From Parelaphostrongylus tenuis (taxonomy: Eukaryota; Nematoda; Chromadorea; Rhabditida; Metastrongylidae): a stretch of 64,000 nucleotides of DNA. The DNA lies in assembly GCA_019055375.1 (NCBI GenBank), contig JAHQIW010000882.1, forward strand, positions 1 through 64,000, written 5' to 3'. The translations under genes and the position numbers were made by a program. The notes under the pieces are model-generated. The model did not search any database. It saw only the letters and a program-made list of their open reading frames with translations, and was not told the origin of the DNA. Position 1 is the first letter of the stretch; each line of letters begins with the position of its first letter. Below, piece by piece: positions 45,839-58,350 of this stretch.

Positions 45839-47510
45839 CCATAAATTGCTGCGACCTTCTATCTGGTTCGAGAGAATCAACGGCTATCTACGCAACTGGT
45901 CAGTAAGGAAGAAAATTTTACAGTCGCAATTTGTTGACTATCTTAAACTATTCATACTACGTTTTTTTGAAGGTCTGCTATAGTACTCATTCTCCAAAAT
46001 TTTCGCCAGTTCTATTTTCCATGAACTCGTATGACAGAAAACATAAAGTAACATTTAGCCGATCATTTTATTCTAGGGTGTCTCGTTCAACGGCGCTTTG
46101 GAGCAGTACCTAAAGAGGTGCTCTGCGACATGCGTGGTCGATCAATCGGCGGTCGCTGGTTCAATACCGTGCTCAAGACTCACCGAGCTTTCAATCTCTC
46201 CGGGTGCAGTGAATTGCCACTACACCTATTTGCGATAGCAGCAATGACATGATACGTAGATAAGCCGAATCAATGTAAAGGTTAGATATCCATTCAGTCA
46301 CCTCGAACGGTGCATTGCCCCAAGACAAAGGAGAGAAATATTTATTTCCCATAAGGGATGATGAAGGAAAGTAGCGCGGATTTTTTGAAATCTGCTAGTT
46401 AAAATCGTTACAAATCCCCCTCATTTTCAAATTAGGTGGGAAATTCTTCTTCCGAACGTTGAGAAGACGCATCTTAAGTTCGCTTTTCTGATAATACCTC
46501 ATGAGACATCGTGGATTTGAGCGCTTTACGGCAGCACTTAATGTTAAACTCTTTCGCCTTAATATTTCTTTCATAGCTTTGCTCTTGAGCTGTTCGCTCC
46601 TCAAATTTATCGAGACTGGTCAGTGATCGTGATACAAAGTAAACAACTCGATAAGGTATGCAAGAATAAGGTTTTGGTCATTAAGTAATTTCGAGAGATA
46701 GTGAATTCCATCAACCCTAAGAAGCATCGATACAGATATTTCAACGCATATCTTACCTGAATAGTGTCCTTCAGCAGTCTTTTGAAGTATCAAGTCATTC
46801 AGGCTATTCCGCCACATAAGTAGTACCAATTTGGCGATCAGAAATTTGTCGCTAGATACAACTGAGCTTTTGTGTAGAAGGCCTGATTTGTTCAGCACGA
46901 AAATGCGTATTCATTAGTAAATGATGGCCTGCGTTACAGTGCCGCTTAGTTGAGAGAAATAGAGTAATGCGTAGGTGTTAACCTTAGCGAGATGCAGCAC
47001 TGTGATACAAAAGAGATCGAACTGTAGGGCTTACTTGAAGAGAGATTTGAGAATGCATTCATCAAGTAAACCCGCAGCACATGATTCCAAAGAAAAAGGT
47101 AAAAATTGAATTTATCAAGTGTCGAAGCATCACCTGTATCACCTGTCGTCCCGTTGGTCGTCGACTGACAGAGCGGCTACCAACAACACTTCCACTTTCC
47201 CTGTCCCGTGCAAAAGTAACCCAGTAGGTCCTCCTGGCTCTAGGGTTTCGCTGAGCATCATATCTTTCTTCTATACCTCTCGTGAAAAAATCAGATCTAC
47301 GGGTCGCTGGTCTTCCTGCTGAGCGCTTGATGTCCCGAGCAATCCAGTCGGTCACGGCTCTCGTCCATCGGTTGTCGTTGAAGCGCATTACGTATCCGAC
47401 TCGCCTTATTTTCGATATCCTGGTGTGTTGAACGGCTTCTCTAATCTTCGATCGTTGAGGTTTTTAGGAACTTCAGATCCTCTCTCTCAATTGCGAGTGG
47501 AGATTTATAT
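45839..47510 (-). repeat. R2 repeat, copy 1
   Basis: Shared with 51683-53485 and 58351-60030. It contains a diverged SINE S1 (46115-46330) and ends in a 5'-truncated RTE tail (47120-47510). A 92-codon minus-strand frame (46620-46898) is open in copies 1 and 3 but not in copy 2; substitutions are mostly amino-acid changing, so it is not under evident constraint. Copy 2 shows R2 can occur without the arm repeat to its left. Confidence 0.75.
47120..47510 (-). pseudogene. RTE 3' end, 5'-truncated
   Basis: The minus strand reads RSKIREAVQHTRISKIRRV, then MRFNDNRWTRAVTDWIARDI, KRSAGRPATRRSDFFTRGI, ERYDAQRNPRARRTYWVTFARDR: the extreme C-terminus of an RTE reverse-transcriptase protein. The element ends in a short tandem 'caggtgata' tail (about 47125-47145), as RTE elements typically do. 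Only about 380 bases remain. Confidence 0.85.
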
Positions 47511-47514
47511 ATAA

Positions 47515-47670
47515 CATAAACTATATTATATATATACAATATTATATATATTATATATATTTATAACATATACTATACTATATGTATGTATATCTAATAT
47601 CCTATATAAATGTATATATGCATATACTCTACTATATGTATGTATACTATATGTATGTATGTATATACTT
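47515..47670. repeat. TA-rich microsatellite-like tract
   Basis: Alternating 'tatatat' and 'atgtatgtata' motifs next to the truncated 5' end of the RTE tail. Equivalent tracts follow the other R2 copies (53484-53550, 60015-60055). Confidence 0.8.
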
Positions 47671-47759
47671 GTTATTGCTGGTTCGTCAATATCATGTTGA
47701 TCTTGATGTAATAGTTGCGGAAAAAACTGAGAGTGCGCGATCGAACCATTGGCCACGCT

Positions 47760-48720
47760 AAAAGCATCTTTATTTAATTAATGAAAAGATAAACGATTAC
47801 TACACAACACTAATTGACTGGTAAGAAATTATATTTGTGACATGAAGGGTTACCTCTGTAAAAGATTAATCATTTATCAGGTGCATAAATATGACTCCTT
47901 CGTTTAATCATCTTTTGCTGCAATAATAGTAAAAATAAAGTTATGCAAATACTTTCTTTTGTTTGAAAGTTTGTTAAAAACGCCATTAATTCACATGCTT
48001 CTTATACACAAGATAATTTATAAGATGGTTTTCACAGGACTTTGGAGATGATTTTTGTTTGTGATAGACGGCATTTGCGCGAAGCTTTACGTTTCATGTT
48101 AAATTTGAAGAAAACCACCGCCGACGAGAAAGGAAACTTTTTTGCATCGCATAGTGACCGTACACGAAAACTGGATTTATTTTGATTAGCCAAAACGCAA
48201 AAAACGGTAGGTCGACCCCGAACATCAGCAAAATTGAATGCAAAACGCCGTACTCATGAAAAGAAGGGTAGGTGTGCATTTAATGGGATCGGAAAAGGGT
48301 CGTCTACTACGAGCACTTGAAATCTGGTGAAACGGTTAATGCAGCATTTTATTACTAACAATTAATCAAATTTAACCATGAATTTCCATTAAACCGACGT
48401 TAAGGCCGTAAGACACGGCAAAGGGATTTTGCTGGATGTTAACTCTTGACCTCATTTTGCAAACCCCATCGAAAAATCATAAAATACTTGAGGTGGAAGG
48501 TTTTTAAGAGGACTCGTTTGAAGCACTTTGCTCTGCCGATCCGTCAGATTATCACTTAAAACTACCAAATTCAAATTCCGAACCAGCGAAATTTGAAAAA
48601 AAATTGTCAAATTTTACCTAATTTACCTATAAAATTTTCCTCCGATGGCTCCCATACCCAAAAAATGAGGAAATATTATTGTTTACTATTGAAATTATAT
48701 ATTGACAATCCTTAATGCAA
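47760..48720 (+). pseudogene. Mariner (DD34D) transposase wreck
   Basis: Recognisable blocks run from about 48075 to 48555: FLHRIVTVHENWIYFD (normally TxDEKW, so the first catalytic Asp is His at 48163-48165), PKRKK, VVYYEHLKSGETVNAAFYY, then a stop and QLIKFNHEF, RHGKGILLD, and ADPSDYHLK (the PSDYHLF block with the last catalytic Asp). Frameshifts separate the blocks. The HTH region upstream and the terminal repeats were not identified, so the outer limits are approximate. Confidence 0.75.
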
Positions 48721-48743
48721 GGACTTTTCTTTATATCATATCT

Positions 48744-48945
48744 TTCATTTCGAGTGTTTTCTTAGGACCACAGCTCAAAATTCATTATGCCTTGCAATCA
48801 TTTTGAGCCACGCATGTCAGTGGTCTGTTAAATAAAAGCTGACTTATAGAGCCCGACACACGTGTTTCGATCTTGCGATCTCGTCAGACGGGCAGTTACC
48901 CTTTCTCGTATTTTTGCTAATCTCTGTGGGAGCTCGTCCCTAATT
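48744..48945 (-). repeat. Single-arm copy of the hammerhead block
   Basis: Collinear with 37745-37945 of arm B ('tcgagtgttttctta', 'gagccacgcat', 'gggcagttaccctttctcgt'). It starts immediately after the mariner remnant. Confidence 0.7.
48851..48893 (-). ncRNA. Class I hammerhead with a covarying stem II
   Basis: On the minus strand the core CTGACGA and GAAA are intact. Stem II is GATC-GCAA-GATC where the arm copies have GACT-GCAA-GGTC: the third pair changed C-G to T-A and the fourth from a T-G wobble to C-G, keeping the GNRA loop. The cleavage dinucleotide is TG instead of TA, and the first stem I pair is lost, so this copy is probably inactive. Confidence 0.65.
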
Positions 48946-49162
48946 CTTAATCTAGGTTATAAAGGTTCTTGACTCACTAGACTGTGAGTCAAAATGACTT
49001 TATTCTGGCTCGAAGAAGGTCAGATCGCCGAAAAGTCAACCAGTCTTATTATGCCATTACGACCCATTTTCAGCTCTCCGGAATCAAGAGCTTTTGAGTC
49101 CTTTTCTCAGACTTCGAAATATTATTCATAAATAAATTCATGCATTGAGAAGGGGTAAGGGG

Positions 49163-49400
49163 AAGCTTGGCCGAATGGTTGTGATGCTCGTCGCAGCGAG
49201 CTTGGAGCCGGACTCCACCCCCAGCACTCTCCGGCAGTCAACAGGAATGTCCAATGAAACGCCACAGCGAGGCTATCCTCGGGGTTCCAAAGAAACATGC
49301 TCGACAAGTATTCTACGCTTTTCAAGAAAAAAACTAAAAACGAATCGAGTGCTAGAGGAAGAGGGATCCGCATTGTAAAAATTCTGTTAACGAGTCGTAT
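49163..49400 (+). repeat. tRNA-derived SINE S2
   Basis: The A-box TTGGCCGAATGGTTGTGATGC (about 49167-49187) resembles a leucine or serine tRNA D-arm. The body is shared with 6076-6330 and 39680-39930. The 77-codon open frame across it follows the repeat. Confidence 0.6.
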
Positions 49401-49894
49401 GTATAAATAAATTATTCAAAGTAGTTATTTTTGATCACAGAGTACTATGTGTAATATAAGCACGACTGTGATGAAACAGAGCGAAACTTGGAAACTCAGG
49501 CGGCATAGAATTGCGATTACCCTGCCATGAGGATTTTTTAAAGTTTTCCTCTACATCTTTTAGCCGAGAGAAAATTACGAAAGAGAAAAGGTCTCGATAT
49601 TTCGGAAATGATAGTAAGCGTTGGAAGGACGCTCGCGGATTCAAAGCCACTCTAAATTTCAACCTTATCCGAGAGTTTCTCAGCACTCTTTTTACCATGT
49701 TTTATATTACAAAATTGGCTCCTTACAAAATCAGATTTATCTTCAGAATACTTTAAAGCTTTTAGAAACAACAGTTGAAAAGACTGCTATGATGGCTCAG
49801 TAATTGAAGAAATTCCACCTCATTAATAGCCGGCCGAAGCTATGAAATCACATGTCACCTGAACTTAAGGGGAAAAAGACACTGTCTCAAGAGC

Positions 49895-50150
49895 TACTTT
49901 GCGTCTCACACAAGGTCGATGGGTCGATCTCGCACGCATGGCTTCAATGAGTTGTACATGGCCACGTAGTCGGTGTACCAGACTCGTCCAGACTTGTCCG
50001 GAAGGATAAGCAACACCGATTCGATACAACGGTAGGTCACAAAAAGCCACTATAGAGGCCAGATAAGCATTCAGTCACCTCAAGCGAAGTCAAAAATTGA
50101 AGAAGAATTTATGGAGCATCTCCCAAAGATTGATCAACACAGACAGACTT
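49895..50150 (+). repeat. tRNA-derived SINE S1, head damaged
   Basis: The B-box-like GGGTCGATCTC is followed by the S1 body ('agacttgtccggaaggat', 'tcagtcacctc', 'gattgatcaacac'). Confidence 0.6.
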
Positions 50151-50159
50151 CATAGTTTT

Positions 50160-51386
50160 TTTTTTCATCAAGAGGTTTGTATCAGAGGGTAACGATTCTG
50201 ACAGTCGAGTTATTGAAACAACATTAATCCACTTCGATTTCACGAGATTTCCAATTTTCTAGTGACTTCGCAACTTAAGAAGAACTTACCTGCTTGGATA
50301 CACATATATCCTACCTTTATGAGTATGCGATACACCCATCTATTATTTTCCTTTCTCGTGCTGACATAGTCTACAGTGGTGGTCGGCTTCTAGTCCAGTG
50401 GCATCCGTAAGAACCACACCAAAGTTTCTCAATGATGATTCCAGAATCCCATCGTCCTATCAGTCTATTTCCAGTCTTGCTGCGTGAATAGTGGTAATCT
50501 TGGTACACTTTTGATATTTTGTTATATTTGTTCGTTGACCACACAGCGCGTGCCCTGCTATAAATCAATGGCGCATTTATCATAATTATTTGCTCCCTGA
50601 TATTCGAAATGGTGTCATTCAAAAGATTGGATTTTTTTCTTATCTAAATCAAACGATACGAGGACGGTGGATTTATGGCTACATCGTTCTACCGACATTT
50701 CGATAGTATCCTGATCCTACAAATTTTCATAAAAATCAAGCTGTATCTTGATTTTTGGGACTTCTGACGGGAAAAACTTCAGCTTTTGATTAGAGAAAAA
50801 AATCCTGGGGAAGATTTTCTCCGCTTTCTGATATAATAAACGTTATGATAATAACGTCTTTCGGCCTACTGCAGGAATATATGAAGATTGCGAGACATTT
50901 CACAATTTAAATTTTATCGCTATGCGTTTTCTGCAGTGTATTCACTTTGAAGGATAGATCAAAAGTGTTTATAGATTAGAAGGTTTTATCGTGCTTTGTA
51001 AAGACGCGGTGAGTTGAAACAAATTGTATCAAGTGTCACAGAAATATAGTATCAACGTCGGTATATCTTGCTATGAGACGACTGCCTACGAAGTGACGAA
51101 CCATGACGATCCACTTTTTTGGCAATTACCTAGCGGTAATGTAATCGAAATTACCACTTAGAATACATTTATTAGGATGTATGTATGAAATTTTTTATCA
51201 ACGTCTTGTATGCTTATTAGTAGACTATTATTTACTCAGTTTCAGAAATATGCTTTGCTTTATGTCATAGGCCAGTCTACTTCTTATATGTAATCTCGTC
51301 TCATCTACGTTGTGAAGTGAGCTTTCCATAAGCTTCTTCAAGACAAAGTAGTGATCTTTTCCTCTAACTTGTCCTCTTTGTTGCAG
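50160..51386. other. No confirmed gene
   Basis: On the minus strand a perfect donor (GCAG|GTAAGTTC, about 50289) ends an open stretch of about 33 codons (to about 50391), and an 83-codon frame lies further upstream (50622-50371), but no convincing acceptor or homology links them. The remainder is AT-rich. Confidence 0.3.
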
Positions 51387-51498
51387 GAGCGAGATAAGCT
51401 ATCAACTTTCTTTCCGCTATTCCCTTTGGCACGTTCGCGTGAAGCTGCGGTGTACAATTTAGACAGAATACTTCAATTTCATCATCAAAATAAAGACG
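51387..51498 (+). CDS. Candidate internal exon, FAM20-like kinase resemblance
   Basis: A strong acceptor (CCTCTTTGTTGCAG) and donor (GACG|GTGAGTAG) bound 112 bases with an open frame of 37 codons (phase 0 in, phase 1 out): ERDKLSTFFPLFPLARSREA, then AVYNLDRILQFHHQNKD. The EAAxxLDRIL stretch resembles the helix of FAM20/GASK secretory-pathway kinases (AEIAAFHLDRILGF in that family). One helix is thin evidence. Neighbouring exons are not found; R2 copy 2 begins 185 bases downstream and may have displaced them. Confidence 0.4.
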
Positions 51499-51682
51499 GT
51501 GAGTAGTCATGTATCCACTTTCACTTCCATTTTATTCCATTGCATCTTCCCCAAGGCTAATTTGAACTTGAGTAGCTTGGTGAAATGGGATAATTGCATT
51601 GCTCTTCTATTCTCAAATCTATGACAATTCCTAGAATGAAGGAGAATACACTGTTGAGTTTATTTCGAGCGCTAAGCAGATG

Positions 51683-53481
51683 TTCCATAAATTGCTACGA
51701 CCTTCTATGAGGTTCAAGAGAATCAACGGCTATCTACGCAGCTGGTCAGCAGAAAAAAAATTTCACAGTCGCAATTTGTTGACTATTTTAAACTAATCAT
51801 ACTACATTCTTTTTAAAGGTCTGCTATAGTACTCATTCTCCAAAATTTTCGCCAGTTCTATCTTCCATGAATTCGTATGACAAAAAACATAAATTAACAT
51901 CAAGCAGATCATTTTACTCTAAAGTATCTCGTTAAGGGCGCTTGGAGGAGTACCTAAAGAGGTGCTCTGCAACATACGTGGTCGATCAATCGGCAGTCGC
52001 TGGTTCGATCCCGTGCTCAAGACTCACCAAGCTTTCAATCTCTCCTGGTGCAGTAAATTGCCATTAGACCCATCTGGGACAGCAGCAATGACATGATAAG
52101 TAAATAAGCCGAATCAATGTAAAGGTTAGATATCCATTCAGTCACCTCGAACGGTGCATTGCCCCAAGACAAGGGAGGGAAATATCTATTACCCATAAGG
52201 GATGATTAAGGAAAGTAGCGCGACTTTCTTGAAATCGGTTGGTTAAAATCGTTACAAATCTCCTCCATTTTCAAATTAGATGGGAAATATCTTCTTCCAA
52301 ACGTTGATAAGACGCATCTTAAGTTCGCTTTTTTGATAATAGCTTAAGAGACATGTGGGTTTCAGCGCTTTACGGCTGCACTCAATGTAAAACTCTTTCG
52401 CCTTAATATTTCTTTCATAGCTTTGCTCTTGAGCTGATCGCTCCTCAAATTTATCGAGACTGGTCAGTGATCGTGATACAAAGTAAACAACTCGATAAGG
52501 TATGAAAGAATAAGGCTTTGGACATGAAACAATTCTGAGGGATAGTGTATTCCATCAGCCCTAGGAAGCATCGTTAGAGATAGTTGAACGCATATCTGAC
52601 CTGTATAGTGGCCTGCGGTAGTCTATTGAAGTATCAAGTCATTGAAGCTATCCTTCCACAAGTGCAGTACTACCAATCTGGCGAACCCACAAGGATGGAA
52701 GCTCAATGAGCTTAAAGCCCAAGATCGGACCATTGAATGCTCATGTACTGCAGAACACCTCTAACCATTGCGTTCTTGAATCCTTGGATTCTCAGTGAAA
52801 TGAAACGCTTGGAACTAATTATTACTTTCAAACTTCAAAATAGAAATTTGAAAAAATGTTGGTAGATACAGTTGAGCTTTTGTGTAGAAGACCTGATTTG
52901 TTCAGCACGAAAATGCGTATTCATTTGTAAATGATGGTCTGCGTTACGGCGCCGCCTAGTTGAGGGAAATAGAGTAATGCGTAGGTATTAACCTTAGCGA
53001 TATGCAGCACTGTGATACAAAAGAGACTGAACTATAAGGCTACTTGATGAGAGATTTGAGAATGCAGTCGTCAGACAAACTCGCAGCACATGATTTCAAG
53101 GAAATAGATAAAAACCGAACTTATCAAGTGTTGAAGTATCACCTGTATCGCCTGTCGTCCCGTTGGTCGTCGAGTGACTCGAGCGGCTACCAACAACACT
53201 TCCATTTTTCCCTATCCCGTGCAAAAGAGCGCTGAGTATCATATCTTTCTTATACACCTTTCTTGAAAAAAATCGGACCAACGGGTCGGTGGTCTTCCTG
53301 TAGAGCGCTTGATGTCCCAAGCAATCCAGTCGGTCACGACTCTCCTCCATCGGTTGTCGTTGAAACTTATCACGTGTTCGATTCACCTTATTTTTGCTGT
53401 CCTGGCGTGTAGAATGGCGTCTCTGATCTTCGATCGTTGACGTAGGTCGGAACTTCAGATCCTTTCTTTCATTTGCTAGTG

Positions 53482-53485
<4 letters not shown>
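51683..53485 (-). repeat. R2 repeat, copy 2
   Basis: Starts at the same base as copies 1 and 3 ('ttccataaattgct') but without the RTE linker fragment before it. It contains about 120 extra bases near 52700-52850. The RTE tail at 53130-53485 (minus) reads RSKIRDAILHARTAKIR and FNDNRW with a frameshift, and ends in the TA tract. Confidence 0.75.
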
Positions 53486-53517
<32 letters not shown>

Positions 53518-53550
53518 TATATAGATATATATATGTATATATATAGATAT
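53484..53550. repeat. TA microsatellite
   Basis: More than 20 alternating TA units with 'agatatatag' interruptions mark the junction between R2 copy 2 and copy C of the arm repeat. Confidence 0.9.
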
Positions 53551-53564
53551 ATAGATCTATTACA

Positions 53565-56500
53565 TACTGTAACAAAGTGCTAGAAATGTGAAAGTTTGAA
53601 AAGCGATAAAGTGGCCTGCTGAATTCTGTGATGAAGAAAAACTGCATTTTGTTCGATCTCAGCCATTCTGCCTTTTGGCTACCAGATTTTTTCAGTTCTC
53701 TTCTCGTCTGAAAATTCAACTGAACTTCATCGCAAGACTAAACCACTAAAGAGAGCAAAAATTTAGAAGCGTGTTTTACGAAGGATAGATGAGCATGAAG
53801 TAGGGAAATTTTGCCATAATACCATGCTATCACATTTATATTCACAGATGCACCAGTTACTTTCATGTTTTTTTTACAGGTCAGCAAGTGCGACTATGTA
53901 CGAGGATAAATTTTTTTCTAAAACTGCAAAATTGTGGTTCTTTGCGAACTAATCCCAGTTGCATCGGAACCATTGCAACAGCGTACATGGCTGGAACGTC
54001 GCCTTTCAGGACACATTTACCGGAAAGACATCACAAGACTTGGGAGTTGGAGTGCCTATGACTGTCCTATACCTTGTTGCTGACCGGGCGATCGCAACAA
54101 GTTACACGAGCGTTGCACGACATCGGACGCACCTCAGACGGAGTGACGAGCTGTCACACGGTATCACACGTGAGTTTGAATTTCTACGCTATCACAGCTG
54201 TTTATGCATAGTTCAAGTCTTACGTACACACGAACTTGTGTACACTTTCACACACTTAAGTGCATGAATGATATAGCACTCTTTTATGAGCGCACATTTA
54301 TACACTGCTCAATAGATGTCGCATAATCTACTTAGATCTGATTCCATATTCGCGAAAATGAGGCAAATACGTACTTCCAAGAAGAACTTTGACGCTATAT
54401 TGATGAGCAGACAAAAGGTATTTCAACCTGATAAATGCATAGTATTCCTACCTGTGAGCACAGAAAACTCATACAAAGCAGTGACTTACGGAAACATCTT
54501 GTTTTTAATGCAATTATGTGATTCTGTGCTTCTCTGGCAGAGTCATGGAGATATTTAACTGACTAGATTGTTATCAAGAAGACCATTTCAAGCTTTGTCA
54601 AATCGTAATATGCAATTTCGCACTGTTTGTTGCGACGACAAGCAAACGGGTATAAATCAGCTCATGTCACGGTTCCTTAATGCATTTCAATTATTGCTTC
54701 AAATTCTCTAACAGACTGTTTCTATGTATTACCCAACAGCGACTCCTAACAGAACAGTGATCAGAACAATGTGAAATCGCTCTATTAGCAATGTGGTCAC
54801 AAGTTAGGCATATAAATAAAACAAACATAAAGGTACGTTTTGACATTGTCTGTTACCTGTCGATTTTTTAGTATTCCGATTAGTTGCTATGGTGAAAGAC
54901 AAATGCAAACGACTATCTTACAGGATGGCGTTTTAGAGCACGTTTCGATCTTCCTGAGTTCATTAATGCTTCTCTCTCCTGTTCATTTCCAACACTTTTA
55001 TTCAATGACAGGCCTGCATATGCTCAGCATTATCTAACACATATTTTGCTGGATGTGTTAGGTAGGTTTTTTGTGATAATCTAAGCTCAAAGTTCAGTTT
55101 GACCTCACCACATACTAGTTATAGTTTGAGCACAGTTCAAGAGTCCTGCTGGGTACCCCTCATACTTCACGACCTGGTCAAAAGGTCAATTTGTATTTGC
55201 TGTGTCATGACTCGACGCAGGTAAGGAATATCGGTTAGATACGGCATGGATATGGAATGTAGGTACCACTGCTATATAGCGTTTAAATGAAAGGAATTCT
55301 TACCTTAAACATATGCATCCCATAACTGTCAGAGTAACTGCGTTCAGTGTCGATATCGACCCTCAGGCCATAAGGTTGACGGCTAGTTGCTGACAGATTG
55401 ATGCGTTATAGCGTAGAGTGGTGACAAAACAAGCTTCAGTAGTGCATCGGAATAGATCACGTGGCTTCAGGATAGGGTGAGATGTGGGTTCAAGTCCAAC
55501 TTGGCGCTAAACTTCTGCACATCACTTAACACCATTGAACACCAGTCCCGCCGACGCCAAAGTTTCGCACATTACTCAGCACTATTGAATGGGAAAATAG
55601 TTTGCGGGCCTTTTAGTGACAGAAGTGCTTAGGTTTATATCAAGTCCTTTTTCTGCATACAAAACCTATTCCATAAAGTGATCTGCTGAGTACTGTGTTA
55701 AAATACTCCTTTTGTGTTTAATTCCTGCCACACTGTCTTTTGGATACCATATTTTTCGATAATCTTCCCATACGAAAGGTAAAGTGAAATTTGTCAAAAA
55801 CAACACTACAAAGAAAGTGACATGCTCTGTATTGGCTGCCTCCATTCAAAATAAATTGCAGAGAAAAGTTTTAAAGCACGCGCAAACGACAAAACTTAAA
55901 ATTTACGTGTAAGTTTTACGGAGAACTGAGGGACATAAAGTAGGCAAATTTTAACAGCTCACAACATTCATCTCAACATATGACGGCGAAAAAACCACGT
56001 TTTCCGATTTAATTGGTATTATTTCGATGAAGGAAGTGGAAGAGGAAGCACTAAACAGGGGGTGGAGGATAAGACTACAGAAAACTGTGTGGGCTTTATA
56101 AGGTGGACTTATTTTCAGCAGTTGCGGGGCCACATTTGTTGTTGATGTTGCGAGTTGCTTCTTCTTTATTGACCCATCTTGAACTCACGGTTTGAAAGTG
56201 AAATCGGGTTTCTACATACTGATAGGTGACAAATGAAAAACCGATTTCATTCGCTGGACAGGAACATTTCTTAGGAGTGTTAGTAATTATTCAAATGCTG
56301 AGACTTGAGGTTTCAGCCCCACGTTACCGCTTTTTTGAAACAACATTTTATAACGCTGTAAACTCTACACAGATCCATGTATCAGACGAACATATTTTCT
56401 CTTTGCAGAGCTCTTTCTTTGAACTGTCAGCAACCATTCGATAGCGTAAGTGAATTTAATTCCAACGCTATGCTTATGTCCTTAAAATTTCATTTCTCTG

Positions 56501-58350
56501 AAGCGCAGCAGCTAAAATAAGTTGGAATCCCATCTGCGAGCAATGGCTTCAATGGCCGACTCACTTACGAGTCTGTGAGGCTCCCACGTGAAACGCTGAC
56601 GCGATACATATTTACGAGTCATATGCCCAAAAAGCCGGTGGAGATCGCTTCTCGGACGTAGTTGTCAGCCAGGCGCACGAGGGCTGGCTGATGCTGCTAT
56701 TGATCGCAGATTTGAATCTACCTTATCTTACCTCATGCTTTCCAGAGAAATGGTTTTTTCAGGACATAAGCACGGCGTTAGAATCAAATTCGACTACGCC
56801 ATCGAATGATTGCTAATAGTCCAAAGATAAAGCTGTGTCTAGCGAGAAATATGCGTGTCTGAAGCCAAGAAATCTCTCCCACTAGCAACGTGAAAAAAAG
56901 TCTTCTCTAGAACCAGCAACGTGGGGCTGGATCACTGTATTTCAGCTTTCAAATGATCGCCAACCCTCCTATGAAAAATTGCTCTCCAGCGAGTAAAATC
57001 GGTTTCTCATTTGTCCCCTCCTATTAAAAAAACCGAATTAACCTTTGCACGAATCAACATCCCTTCCATAGTCTAATTTATATGTACAATAACAGCAATT
57101 TAGACGTCATTAGCAACCAAACAAAGAGCGAGATATGCGTTTATAATGACGTTAAAAATAAGCACATTTATTCAAGTTTACGTCCGATTATGGAACGGTG
57201 CATTTCATCATCGCATAAACCACGATGACTCTCAGCATCCCGTAATTTGTGATAGAAGAAACCTCCATAACGATATAAGTTGCAGAAACAATGCCACTGC
57301 TCCGTCTGAAACAAACATTTTTGAAGAAAGAAGCAAGATTACTACGAAAAAGTCGTACATTAAACTGTCACTGAACATTTCTGTGCTATATACTTACATT
57401 GACTCATATTTCTAATAATTTTTGTTTCGTTTGTAAGCCAACAAAGGCGACTAATCTTAGAAGTAAATCTGCTCTCTCAATAATGTAAAATCGGGACTCA
57501 TTAAAAAGCAGCACCAGTCACGGCCTCCGCTCCTGCTCTTCGCGTTGCCTTCCCGCACATATTTAACGGGAAGTCGGTACAAAATTCTGTGATGATATGG
57601 ATGAGGCTCGGACGTCGGTGCTGCGGCATCCTCCACAGCAACTTGCGCCGCCGGAACCCCACGACCACTAGACTCTCACTGGGAGAAATGAGGATTTATA
57701 GCGTCGTATATCGCGCGAGTTTATTATTCTGCGTTATCACATGTATAATGCATAGTTCAAAACGAGAAAACGCACAAACGTGTATGCACATTCACATACA
57801 TAAGCGCATGTAAAATATATACTTCCTCTATAAGCATTCATTTATGGTGTACCGTATCGCTGTCGCGTAGCCTACTTAGATTTATACCAAATTCGAGGCA
57901 ATGTTACATATACGTACGTCCAAAAAGAAGTTTGACGTTTTCTGATGAGCAAATAAGATTTTTCAACGTGAACTATGAATATTAGCCATCCCTGGGAGTT
58001 TTCTGCTGTGGCCTCAATTAGAACAGTCAATGAAAGGCTCATACAAAGCAGTAATCATATGAAAACAACTTGTTTCTAATGCAATTTTGTGATTCTGGGA
58101 TTTTCTGGCAGAGTCCTGGTATTCAGCAAATTAGATTTCAATCAACAGGACCATTCCACGCTTTGTGAGGAAATAACATGCCTCTTACAATTTATATGGC
58201 TTTAAGAGGACGTGGCTGGCGAAAACATCCGAGTATGACTGGTGGATGATTTTCTCATTGCTCTTTTGCAAGCTGTAAGTGTCCCATCAGGGCGTCGAAG
58301 TGCAATCATCTTGGTCTTGTAATTAGTGAAGCTTCGCTGGGCCTTGCGTC
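53565..58350 (-). repeat. Copy C of the arm repeat (outer half)
   Basis: Collinear with arm B 41235-45838 and more diverged from it than arm B is from arm A. It includes the tRNA-like element (55430-55580), the foldback (56220-57020) and the RTE linker fragment (58183-58350). The inner half with the hammerhead blocks is absent. Confidence 0.8.

Noticed and set aside
46620..46898. 92-codon open frame conserved in R2 copies 1 and 3 (also 59135-59413)
   Set aside because: By eye about 13 of roughly 20 base differences change an amino acid, as expected without selection, and copy 2 has it disrupted.
50290..50622. Minus-strand open stretches ending in a perfect donor
   Set aside because: No acceptor of matching phase, no homologue, and the exon boundary cannot be fixed. 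Kept only as a note in the intergenic entry.
53096..53719. 207-codon minus-strand frame, the longest in the window
   Set aside because: It reads through a TA microsatellite (runs of Ile/Tyr) and an out-of-frame RTE tail.
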